Positions 47,851-60,102 of a stretch of DNA of 64,000 nucleotides are shown here, piece by piece. The notes under the pieces were generated by a model. It ran no database searches. It worked only from the letters and a program-made list of their open reading frames with translations, and had not been told where the DNA came from. The position numbers and the translations under genes were made by a program. The stretch comes from Gymnogyps californianus (taxonomy: Eukaryota; Chordata; Aves; Accipitriformes; Cathartidae): positions 2,046,001 through 2,110,000 of the forward strand of contig NC_059478.1 in assembly GCF_018139145.2 (NCBI RefSeq), written 5' to 3'. How positions within the stretch are numbered: the first letter of the stretch is position 1; every line of letters starts with the position of its first letter.

Positions 47851-50800
47851 TATCCCATGATTTTTTCTGTGGGGACAGCCTCTATTCTAGTGGGTGGGTG
47901 GGTGAGGGTGTTGTGTGTTATTGTACTTCAAGCTGCGCTAACCTGCCAACAGTGGGAGACCTCCATCAGGAAAGAGCTGGCAACGGAGTAATGGACTGAT
48001 GGTCCAGGCATGGATGCTGGATGGACTAAAAGTCCTGCTCATATTTGAGGGATTGGTGCCTGTGGTGTGAATCCAGAGAATGAGGGGTCGGTATGGTTCA
48101 CCGATGACTTCGGCGCTGATCAGGGCAGGGAGGGTCAGGTGTGGGCTGCTTGTGTTGATCATATTCATGTGGGTGCAGCTTGTGGGTGCTTGATAAGGGC
48201 ACTGGGCTCTCTGCACTGACCTGTGAGAGTTTGCGCGGGTACTATGTACGTACACGTGTTGGTTGGAAATACGTGCTCAGCCTCTCCCCAGAGCTCTCTC
48301 CCTGGGGCTAGGAGCCCTCCAGATTTGGCTGCAGCAGTCCAGGAAGGAGATCCCCTGGGTACCAAAGTCTGCTTCTAACACTGGAGCATAGCCAGTTCTG
48401 CATCTGTCAAGTGAGAGAAAATGAGACATGTTGGTAACTTTGCCTTTGGAAATGTCAGTACTGTCAGGTCTAAAGATCACCTAAACAAGAATTTAGGGGA
48501 ATCTCTCTGATACCCATCTGGAAATCTAGCTCTAGGAGAGTTTGACTTTTCTTGGCCTTTTTTGTAACCTTGTGTAAAGTTACTAGCAAAACTGCTCTGC
48601 CAGGCTCTCCCAAATGAATGTCTCGCTGCAGTAAATTGAGGATTGTGTCTACATAGAGCAGAACGAAGTCTGTACTGTTGAGAGGTGTGTTTCAGAAGGG
48701 TTGTGACATGCATCTCGAAAGGAAACATAGGAAAGGATTCGTTCTATGTACTAAGGGATTATAAATGCCTAAACATGTTCACATAATTAATCCTCATCTT
48801 TTTGCTTATCAAAATGCAGGGGACCTTGGGCCATTGCATTTCCCCTTCACAAGAAGTAGAAGACATCCAGAATCACCGTCCAGGGCATGGGACAAGACCC
48901 CCTCATCTCAAGCAAGAGATTTCCTCTGAGCACTGCTCACTCTACTGGACCATCTTAAAACAGACTTTTAGCTTTGGAAGTATACTGTTCAAGGTTTTAT
49001 GTTCCTGGAAAATTAAATTCTTAATTTCACACTTTGAAACTTTTCAGGTCCTGTGCTTCTGGGACAATAGACGAAGCTTATGATCTCCATCCCAATGATG
49101 TAAATTTACAGTAACACAGCTGAAATCACTGGAAATATATTTCTGTAGCAGAAATAAGTATCTTATCAACATCTTAGTTACTCAGACTGCTGTGTCTTTG
49201 GGGAAAATTTTTCAGCTATTCATTAAAAAGCAACCTACAGTTGAACATTTAAAACATTCATATGTATTATGGTTCATGTCAATTGATACAGTCCCCCATC
49301 TGGGTGGCATTAGACTAAGCAACGAAGGAAGTTTGATGGAGAAAGTGAAAAGACTTTCCTATTTCTTGAACTGTGAATTAATTCCTTCACTTCTGAAAAG
49401 CAAAATATAGTACTGAAGGTCCCTGAAACTGGTCCTCAACCTTCCCCAATCGGAAACATCCCATGAAATAAAGATATTATACAATATGGAGGATGATGGG
49501 AAGAAATAATTAAACATGTATATAATTTAAATATCTTTTAAATATTTGGTCAGAAATGTATAAATCCCTGCACTGTGCACAGCTAATAGTCCTGTCAGGG
49601 GACATATATGTTCTCGCTGCTGGCACATATGAGTTTATTCATCATCATGCAACTTTGCACTGCGTTCTTCTAGGTAGCCTATGGCACTGGACCTTCTAGG
49701 ACGATCTTTTTTCCTACCTTGCAAGTTTTGCACTCTTTTGGTACACCAGGCACACTAACCTACCTGCTCCCTATACCCTCCGAATGGAATAAAAAGTAAA
49801 AAAAAAAAGAAAAAGCATGGTTTCAAACACTGAATTCAGACATTGAATTGTCTTCTCACCTAGTTTTATCAAAAAGATATCAGAAAGTTCCCAAATCTTG
49901 TCAGCATTTGTTCTCAAGCATCTACTTCTTGGGTTTGTTTGCAACTCGTCTAATTAATATTGTTTAGCAAGAATTACAGATATTTATTTTTTCTTTTTAT
50001 TGCAGAAACACCAGAAGTTTCAATCCTGGCCTGAAAGTTATTCTTTTAGTAAAGACATAAATAAAGAAAAATAAATTAACTTTAAGAAGGTAAAATATGG
50101 AAATGTTAATCCAAGGATCTTTCTTTTTTTTTATAATCACAAATATTTCACTACCTCAAGCATTTGCATTCATATCAGGGAAGTCTGTATCATACTGATG
50201 GGGACTCCTCCAGATATACAAGGTGAGTATATAGTTATTACTGAGCTGCAAACTTTAGACTGTACCATAGTTCTTAAGCTCAAAGCCTGGCCTTTCTTCT
50301 GTCCTTAGCGACACAGGGTGGCTATTCTGCTTGTAGACAGCAGAGCACTTTAGGGTGTATAAAATTACCCAAATTCTTTCTTTGTCTTTTTGGACTAGCA
50401 GATGAATTATGTTTTTTTAAGTATGTAGTGGAAGCTAAGTGCTCTTGCCTTGTGATCATAGCTCATAGTCATATATCCCAGGGCACAGAGTTTTTACATG
50501 GTGCTGGAGAGGTAGATAACTTATGCTTAAATATTTTCCTCTGAAAAAACGTATATATGCGTGCACACAATCACACACTCTTTTAATGTTATAAGGAAAT
50601 TACTCAAATGCCTGTTGCAGTTCTAAAACCAGAGGCTTCTCCTTATAAACCATTGAACAAGAAAGCAAACACTAGAAATAATGACTGTATCTGAAGCTTA
50701 TCACCTTGAGTCCTGGAAGTACTGTGAAGGTATAGGGCTGTCAAAAAAAAAAAAGGGGGGAAATGAACAAAGATAAAAGATCTCAAGATGTGCAGAAGCA

Positions 50801-51900
50801 GCATTGTTAGTGTTATGTGAACTGAATTCAGACTTAATACTCCCCCAAAGTAACAAAAAAGAAAACATCTTTTAAGAACTCCACACAATGCAAGAAAAAA
50901 AAGTAATTTAATCTTGGATCAATATTTGAAAGTGGTAAGTGGAAATAGCAGCTCCATAAGGATTTTGGCTCACACAATTCCATTTCATTTTGCTTTCATG
51001 TGGTGCAAGTCTGGGATAACATTCCAAATGTTGGATTGTATAGAGGGAAAAGAAATACTTGCACTACTTACTCCCTGCTCTATGTTAATATGTAACTTTT
51101 ATATACCATATATGTGATACATCATCTATACCTATAAAATATATGGTAATTGTTTAATATATTGAGATACCAGACCATGGATTCACCTGTGAAATAGAGC
51201 AGATCACAAGCTCAGCTGGTGCCAGACTTGTTTTGCCCATTGGTGAATATGAATTTCGTCCTCATATATGTGTGTATATATATATATATAGGTTGCTGTC
51301 AGTCGACATCTCCTGGTGTGGAAGCAGCCTGGGCTCAGTGTTGCTGCCTGTGTTGCACTGCTACAGGCAGAGCTAGATTTCTGAGGCCAGGGAGGGGTCA
51401 ATCTCAATTACTCCAGTTAAAGGAGCTGAAGTTCTGCTCTCTCATGTAGGACTGGCTAACAGCCCAGCTGTATGCAGCGTCGTGCGCAGAGACTGTATTT
51501 GTTCCAGCTCGCTTTAGCCTCTCATGCATTACTGGCAACTGTCTGACCCCAGAGTGGGGCAAAGAAGGATCTTCTGCAAATACCGAATCCTCAAAGCCTT
51601 CCAGTCTACGTGTCCTTCCTCTGCAGAAACTGAATCACAGCCCATCAGTGTTGGGGGGATGAGCCTACTGGCTGTGCTGGGGTTTGGATAGGCTTTAAGG
51701 GAATCCATAAGATTTTTTAAATAATCTGCGAAAGAAACCAAAAGGAGGCAGCATCTCCTAACCGGCAATGCCATGGATGGCGGAGAGGACATTCCCATCT
51801 GCTGCTGTGTGTCTCTGGTTTCACTTCACCTTGCCTCCTCCTCTCCCATCCTTTGTCTGATCTGTGCATGTAGACTGTAAGATTTTCAATTTAACAGTGA
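47851..51900. other. Single-copy stretch with a GC-richer patch at its left end
   Basis: Positions 47870-48480 are GC-richer and more structured than the surroundings (GTGGGTGGGTGGGTGAGGG near 47893, palindromic GTACGTAC near 48246) and may be an unrecognised repeat. The rest is AT-rich with a (TA)n tract at 51272-51290 and A runs near 49798-49808 and 50742-50753. No gene is seen. Confidence 0.45.
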
Positions 51901-51929
51901 TTTTTCAAAAACACACCGCTTTTTCTCTC

Positions 51930-52145
51930 ATAGGAAGAGATTCTGATAGAGATTGAACTCTGATTCTGATTCTGAACTGAGATTCTGATGCTGATTATAG
52001 GTGACACTGCTTTGCAAATAATAATAATAATAATAATTCTAACAATAACATCTATTAAGTAAGTCGAAATATAAAAAAGGTGTGGTTTGGGGTTTTTTTT
52101 TGGTTTTTTGTTGTTGTTTTGGTTTGGGGGGTTTTTTTTGTACTT
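51930..52145. repeat. Cluster of simple repeats
   Basis: Three low-complexity tracts lie within about 200 bp: GATTCTGA-type words repeated at about 51940-51992, (ATA)n at 52017-52038, and a G/T-only-like tract at 52081-52140 with several GGTTT and GGGG runs. The last could form unusual DNA structure on the plus strand. Confidence 0.7.
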
Positions 52146-55100
52146 CTCGTAGTTATGAAAAGGAAGTAAATAAAAAGCAGACTAATGGTTGGTTTGACTC
52201 ACTTTACTGCTGACTTCCTTTGTCCCTCGGTTTAGAAAAAAAGGAAGACAGCTAGTAGCATATACAACCAGGTCAGCGAGCAACAGGCAAAAATCCAAGG
52301 GTGAAAGTATAGGAAACTTACCTTGCAACGGCTACAACATGCGGAGGTGTCAGAGCTGTGCCAGCAGTGGAAGAATTTGCTTAATGAAAATTTTCCCTAG
52401 GCATCCAATAATGTCGCTTGTGATTTCCACTGAAGATTACCCATCAGTTAGCACAAATTTGCTTTTTAATTGGCCTGTATTGCACCTGCCACATTCTGAC
52501 TCCCCAGTCTCTGAAGCATTGGCAAAGAAGGAAGGTGGATATCTGGGGGGATTTAATCTTAATACATTACAGGAAGGGCATGCACAGCAACAATTAATGT
52601 TTAAAAGACAAGAATAATGTGCTCTAGCACAAAGTGATGAGGAAGAGGGAATGGGACCTGGGGAGTAACTAATGAACAAGATTAATTAGCCACAGCAGAA
52701 AGATTTAAAGCTCCAGTGAATTCAGTGGGAAGCTTTAATTCTGTTGACTTTTGTGGGTCCTGGGAACAGCCCAAGGAGGCCAAAAGTAGAAAATCCAGCA
52801 GCAAGGCTACGTTTATCCAGGCTTATTTTTAAAAGAATGCCAAAGTTAGTGTGTGCTGAGGGTAAACTGTAAACAGCTGGGCAAGCTGACTAAAGGGCAG
52901 CGCGACGCAGGAGGCTGACAAGCACATAGCATGGCAGCACCAACCAGCAGCAGGTGTGGAGGGAGACAGGATCCCTCCATGCGCTATCCGACCGTAACCC
53001 AACGACTTATGTTGTTCATGGTGGCGTTGCTGTGGTTGGTTTGCTTTGGGGGGGGGGGGAAGAAAGAAAATAATTAACCTGAGAAATAGAGGATATTTTC
53101 ATCTAGACACGCAACAGTGTAAAGGCTCTGCCTCACGCCAGGGCTGGTGTGCTGCAGAGTGTACAAACATCCAGTAAGAGGTATTTTCCAATTTGGGAGG
53201 CTTAAATACGAACAAAGGAAACCAAGGGCCAAAAGGAAACAGGGGCACACAAACAGGGCCACACCAACCTGCTGGAGCTCAGAAGGAGGCTTCCAGGAAC
53301 CCGTTCCAGGTACGGGATGCTCCAGGTCACCGTTTCCCATCTCAGGATGAGCATAATGCAGCTGACTTCACACTCATGGGTGCTACCTGACATGCCGGCT
53401 TTCTGCGAGGTCAACCCATAGCAAAGGCAACCAGGTTGGTACTTTGACATCTCGTGGCAGCAGGGATGAATGAGGGCAAAGAAGATGACAGTGGTGACCC
53501 AGGACCAGGGGGAAAGGGGAAAAAGGGTCCAGGAGGACAAGTCAGTAGTTTTGAGTAAGCACAGTGGGACACTGAGGAAGCAACAGCAGAGCCAGATGAA
53601 AAGAAAAGGGCAGCAAATCATCTTATTCAGGTAAGGGAGAAGGAAAGGCAGGGAATGGGAGGCTCTTCTGTCCAGCATAATCTAAACAAAATATTTACAG
53701 TCAAAATCTCACCTTATTTGTCAGATTGAGTAAGAACAGTGTTCCCCTAGAACTTGCGTAAAGCTTGTTACTACATTCAGGTTCTTCCTCCTCAGTTTAA
53801 TCCATATATATTTTAAATACTTTTATTTTTTTGTCTCTCTTGGCTTAAATTTTCTGTTTGGTGCTTGTCGTCTTCGGCCTTGCAATTGCTTTGACTGTTC
53901 TCACTGTGCCATGTTGGCTGGGTTAGCAAGAGCCACAGCCTGCCTGCTGTGCCCAGGGTAAAACAGACACAAGGCACAAAGACCTGAGTAATCAGGAGCT
54001 GTGCCTTGTCTCTAAAGCTTTCTTCTTCCTTATTTTTCTAGCGGCCTCCTTTACTGATCTCCATATTCGAATGGACAATTTTCTTTTTCTTTATAGGGAA
54101 GTGTCAAATTTATTTGGATTTCTTAAAAGCAAGACAAATTGAACTTCAAGTGTGAAAGTTTGTTAAAGACTGCTCAGTTTTGTTCATATGTTCACACTAC
54201 TTATTTTTCTCCCTCTCTTCCAGAACGGTTGGATTCTCCTTACTCAAATTGCTATGTAAGTCTCAGAGAATATACATTCATATACATAAATACGTATAAG
54301 TTCCTTGCAGTGGCTTGCTGGGAAATTCTGCTTCCAAACTGCGCAGCTTCCTGGCAGCACCGCCAGCCGAAGGAGCGTGTGACTCCACAGCTCCCAGATG
54401 TTGTGGCTCCAGAGAAATACTACCATGCAGATAGTACGGGCAGCATGGATGTTAATTTCTAATGTTTGCATCTCACAGGGGGCTCCAGGAACTGCAGAAG
54501 TGGGAACGCAGGAGAGCTTCTCAGGGTTGGATTTCTAAGGACAGTCTCAATTCGATATAAATAAATAAATATTTTGCTTTGAAATTAACAATAAAATTGA
54601 AAAATCAATTCTAGGAAATGTGGACATTTGGTTTTACTGTTTCAAACTACTTTAAACTCGCAAAACACAAATTTCAAGTTTCAACCGGTTTTGTTGAGGA
54701 CTTCCCTAAAACTTACTGCATTTCCTTAGAGGAGAGTTCCACAACCAGCTTCAGCTGACAGATTCTGCACTGCTGTGCACGGGCAGCTTCTTCTTTCTCC
54801 CGCGCACCGCTCCCTCGGCTGCGTCCTCTCGCCTGTTTCCTTCGGGTGGTTAAAATAACCGTGCAGATGCGTAGGGAGTCGCATGAGTTGGCGGAAAGCA
54901 ATTTTTTCCCCTCCAGAGTTAAATTTCAATCAGGTCAGTGAACTGATCTGCCTCACTGTGTCCAAGCAAGTGTGAGACGGCGGTGGGATGAGAGGGCTGC
55001 AGGCAGAAGGGAGGCAGGATTGCCTCCAGGTTTCCTGTGAATTTACACTGGTTTACGCTGATCATGCACATGGCATTTATTCCTTGTTATTCTTCCCCTT

Positions 55101-58100
55101 CCCCTGCCGTCCCCTTTCCCCAGGTGTCTGCTCTCCCTGCCTGCAACTGTTTATTGAGTCCTTGGTTTATTTGCAGGAGAAATAAAGTTATTCCATAAAG
55201 ATATTCAAAATAAAGATACTCAGATAGTAGCTGTATAAGTATGTATATTTGAAATTTTATCTTTGCAGTGCTAGTCTGTGTTGTAATATCTGTGATATAT
55301 TGCTGTTCCCTTTACATTATAACAGATTGTCTATTATAGAGGCAAAATTTAATAAGGGCATGTACATTAACATTATGGCATAATTTCCTGGCTGCTAGAC
55401 AGGAGATATTTTGAATGTTAAACTGTGTTTGATATGTTAATATATGATGTAAGTACCAAATGGGGCTCTGTTAACATCACTTGCTTAAACATTTTCCAAT
55501 TTTCCTGTTAAGTCAGAGCGTGGGGGGGGAAAGGTACTTGGTTCAAAGCAAGGAAATTGGGAGCTATTTGATATACTTTAATAGCAGCCCAGTTGTTACA
55601 GTTAGTAGCTATCTGTGTGAAAATCAAGCAAGTAGGAGAACACGCCTTGTTAATGGTATAGGTACTAGCAGTGATGAGTCTAGGCAGAGCGGCTTTCTAC
55701 TCAACAGGATAAAATGAAAAATAATTGTCATCAGGCACTTGTTCAGCTGTCAGAGTCATCATTTAGAAATAGATCGGCTCTACGAGGCAACCACTCCACC
55801 TTGCCTCTTGAATTTATGCTTCCAAGTTATCTGCATATTTCCTTTTTATGTAACGTGTACAATGTGCTATTTAAAGGAACCGTAAAAGACTTAGGAAAAT
55901 TGAGAAGTGCTGCAGTTGCATAGATCAACAGCCCTAGAGGCAAATTCCACCTCTACCAGTGACCTTCATTTTGACTAGGGGCAAATTGCTTCTCTTTCTC
56001 CCTCTGGTAGCATCTATTTTGTTTCTATACCACTTTTAAACCCTTTTGGTTAGGTATCTCTTATTTTGGGTTGGTAAAATCCAAATGTGATGAATCTATG
56101 AGGCTCTGGTCCCCTTTGGGGTTTGAGGCAGTACCAACATGGAAACAGTTATAATTATTATTATTATTAATAATATGTAAGTGTAAATATAACTGCTTAT
56201 ATAAGTATAGAAAATAGTAGCTTTTTATTGGACTAGATTAAGGCAGTTTCTTCATTTTTATAAATCTACAGGTTAACCAGCTAAAGGGCAATTGTATCTG
56301 TCTTCTAGTTCAAAGAAGAGCAAATACTGTAACGCCTGAAAAAACACTGAGGAAACCTTTAAATCAGTCTTCGTTATGCCTGAATACTAGGTACAGTTCA
56401 ATGATGGCTGTATCTAATCTCCATCCCTCATATTGCTGCTTGTATGTATATACGTATGCATATAAGTATATTGCATGCTTGTATGTATAATGGCTAAATT
56501 GCATATATATGATTAAGATATAGCACAATCTTGATATGGTCTGTCCTCAGAAGGGTTAATGTCCAGGATCTGAGCCTCTGCAGAGGGCTGACACTGAACT
56601 ACAGCAAACTAGAGATTTGTCTTTGTCAATCAGATGTGACATTTAAACTAATTTCCCACCTTCACAGTTTTTCTACTTTCGGTGCAACAACTGGTAATGT
56701 CAGAAGCAGAGCACAGGATGTTGTTAAAAATCAAAAAGGCAGCTGAATTTGCCTTCTGCCCATAGTCATTGAACGAAGTATTTCCCTTTCTGCTCTGTGA
56801 ATTGTTTGGAGATAGTCTGAAAACAACTAAGCAAAACTTTAAATCTGTTCGTGCTTCGTTATGGTAACAACATAACCCACTCTATCGGCTGGTGTCAAAA
56901 TTGTCTCACTAAAATCAGTGAGAAAACTTTGTGGGGTTTTTTTAATAAAGGGTTTTATAAGGGTCTCTTCCTGTTCTAGCTGCACTTCTAGGAGACACTT
57001 TTCAATCACAAATACATGCCGGAGATTTAAGACCAATAAGAGCATCAACAATTGCAAAGGGCAGCCAAATCTGATCTTTATTTTAGAAATACTATAGGCA
57101 TTTGCAGCTCCAGAGTCCTCAGCTGTTCTGTCCTGGGCAATAAAACAACCCGCAGAGGACTTTGAATAATTCCTCCCTGCGGGTTGCATATGATTTCTGA
57201 ATGTGTAACGTATGATTCTGCAAAATCATTAACAACAAGAATGTTTACGGTGAGGGGAGGCAGGAGGGGCAAAGATGCAAGGATGTTTTCTGAATCATAT
57301 GCATTCAGGAATCGCTCTGAATCCAAAGATATACAACTGCAGATGTGAATGCTGTGCTTCAGCAGGGGAAGGAAAGATGTAACAGACAGCAGAAAAAAAC
57401 CACCAACATACCTATTTTTCATGACGCTAAGACTATGAGGATTCAAATAGCTGATATAATAGTAATTTTGCTAGCTATGCACACTACAACTTACACTATT
57501 CCTTTTCAGTCCTATGACCTTCATATTCTTCATGCACCCCCAATAAGGAAAGGATGTCCTAGGGCTTCCTCCATAAGGAAAAACTCCATCATAATAGTCA
57601 GACATTCAGATGATCAAGTTAACTAAGTGCATAAGGTTATCCACTATTGTTCTTATTCTAGTTTTCTGTAACTCCCTAAATAAGCTATTAAACTAATGAC
57701 TGTTGTGTGATCTCTTTTTTTTTTTTTTCCAGCCATTGGAATGTCTTACAAACAAATTACTGTGTGGGAGTTGCAGCAAAAATCTGTGGGTTTTTGGTTT
57801 TTTTTTTTAAAGATGTTGAAACTAGTCATCACAAATGATTAAACTGAAATCAGACAACTGAGAGAAAAATGAGTTTTGACAAAACTAGAGCCATTCTGTA
57901 AAAACACTGACACTTCTGTACAGTAGCACAGACTTTGAAAACTTGTGGGTTTTTTTCTTTGGCCATCTAATTTCTGCAATTTTCAGTTTGGGATTTGGGG
58001 CATTTACAGTACACAGTACATCAGCCCCAAGATGTACTATGAATTGACGATGTTGGTCGTTGAAGCAATGACCATTCCAGTTTGGGGAAGGAGAGATGGA

Positions 58101-59867
58101 AGTCAGTTGAAGGCGGTCAAAAAGGACCAGGCCGCAGCAACAAGGGGGGAAAAGTTGCAAAAAAATTAAATGGCTGCTTTCTGTAGTATTGATCTTCATA
58201 CAGTGTACAGTCACAGGTTCCCAGAAGCTTTGCCTTACCGTATTGTTCAAAGTTAGGCATAATTTGCTGTTGATAAGCAGCCACTTCACCCAGTGCATGT
58301 TCAATATTCGGGACTCACTGCTTTCATAGCAGCTTTCTCAATTTTGGCTGTCCTTATTCTACTGACCTCATATGCGTACACTAACTACTCTTTCATAGAT
58401 TTGTAGATCACCAAACTGTCAAGCTTTTTAAAATTCGGCCGAATACGACCAATTAAACAGAATAATTTCCTAGTTCTTTTTGAGACACAAGAGGAAAAGC
58501 AAATCAAGCAAAAGCAAATTTCAAGGAAAGCTAGATGAAAAGGCTCAGGCAATGGACAGTAGTGATCATATTTCTCATATTGTGACTGCCAGATAACCTG
58601 AAGTCCACACCGTTTGTGTGTAATATCTCTTCCTTAGAGGTAAAAGTCTACTAGAGAAGAAGTACAAGTACAGGGTTATGTTGCACATAACCCGGACCAG
58701 TTGCTACTAGCGCTGCATAATGACCCAACCTCCACGTCCACTGCACTCAAGGGAAAGGGAGGGGAAACTTACCACTGTGGGGACCGCAAAAACCCAGTGC
58801 CTACCTTTCTTTCATAAAACCACCTGAGAGAAACTGCCTTATTTGAAATGAGGATGTGGTAAACTCACTTCATAAGGCAGACATCTCTGGAAATTAATTT
58901 CTGTTAGGCAAATTCAAAGGTTATCACTCACACAGCATTATTCATTTCATAGAAATAATGCTCAGCTGACTTTGGACTTGGGTGTTGGGACACATCCTGA
59001 CTTCAGTCTGATTTCAGCTCAGCAATGCTCTCAAACACGTTTAACTTTTAGGATCTGAGTAATCCCACTGGATTCACATGGACTTCTGGCATACTCAAAT
59101 TCATCTATGCTTAAGTGACAAGCAATGTCTAATGTTGGAGAATATCTGATGTCATAATTGTAGTCTTAATGGACAATTAAGTATTTAACAAAAATAAAAG
59201 CACAGTTACTGGCTCGTCAGTCCTGAATGTGAGCTGCAGTTCTTTTTGGTGAAAGTGTGAACACAAATTTACTGAAGGATTTAAGGCTGGATTTTTTTTG
59301 TTTACTTGTTTTCCCATGCTATGATAGTATTCAAAAGATTTTCAAGAGTATTAAAGGTACTCTTTGAAGTTATAAACGTCTTCTTTCCTTAAAACATTAT
59401 GAGTTATTTCTGGTTAATGGGAGGTACTTGCAAAGCCTCCTCCATAGGTCTCTAAGTTCAACAGAAAGGTTCAAATTAATTTTACTTGTATGCTCGATCA
59501 TGTCCAATATGAGTAGGTCTCATGGCAATGTCTGAAAACAGCTTTATAACTTTGCTTCAAACCTGATCTAAAATGCCTTGGCTATTTTTGTTATCACTCC
59601 AGCTGGGACTGCACACCTTGGTAAAACTGCAAAAAAAAAAAAGATATAAGCTGTAAATGAAGATGAGACATAAACAAAATGGATAATTCCAACAGAAAAC
59701 AATTCAGAGTATAGGACAAGAAAGAAAATTATGAGACTTAAAGAGGGCATGTGTATTAAATCTCTCTCAATTCAATGCTGAAGTCATTCCTTGCCTTGGT
59801 CAAGAAAGGTAAAATGCTTTTGATAAACTATTGGATATTACATTTCTCTGATTTATTTCACTTTCAG
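52146..59867. other. Single-copy stretch, no gene seen
   Basis: A run of about 13 G lies at 53048-53060, AAAT repeats near 54558-54570, an ATT tract near 56157-56170, and T runs at 57714-57730 and 57797-57808. The longest frame (158 codons, minus strand, 53202-53678) is a purine/pyrimidine-bias artefact without family resemblance. Nothing else is recognised. Confidence 0.5.
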
Positions 59868-60102
59868 ATTCAGGAAATCCAGTAAACTATATTGACTTCA
59901 GCAAAGTATTTGATACAATGTCACATTCTGAAATTATTGGTTAGGATGAAGATGATGGAGAATAATACAACAGTCTTGAGGTAGGTATAGAAAGAGCTAA
60001 GCAATGCCCTTAATGACTTAGCCGTAAAATGGCACGCTGCTATGAGAACTTTTCGAAACAGAGCCTTAGGATTGATTTTATTTGTTATGTTCATTAACAC
60101 AA
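59868..60102 (+). mobile_element. Very old CR1-like LINE trace (reverse-transcriptase motifs only)
   Basis: Two pieces of a reverse transcriptase are readable in the correct order. NPVNYIDFSKVFDTMSHSEI at about 59876-59935 matches motif A of CR1-type LINEs (pattern YLDFSKAFDTVSHN.L). About 100 bp later RALGLILFVMFIN (about 60060-60098) matches the following [15 protein letters not shown] block. The distance between the two is shorter than in the family, and the frame between them is broken. No FADD box, 3' end or tail is visible. The simplest reading is an ancient LINE insertion, much older than the other copies. Confidence 0.6.

Noticed and set aside
53202..53678. A 158-codon membrane-like protein on the minus strand
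   Set aside because: The hydrophobic composition is explained by the purine-rich plus strand. No family resemblance, no splice or promoter support.
57885..58304. A 139-codon minus-strand protein
   Set aside because: Isolated frame in AT-rich DNA without motif, repeat or exon signals. The expected number of such chance frames in 64 kb is not small.
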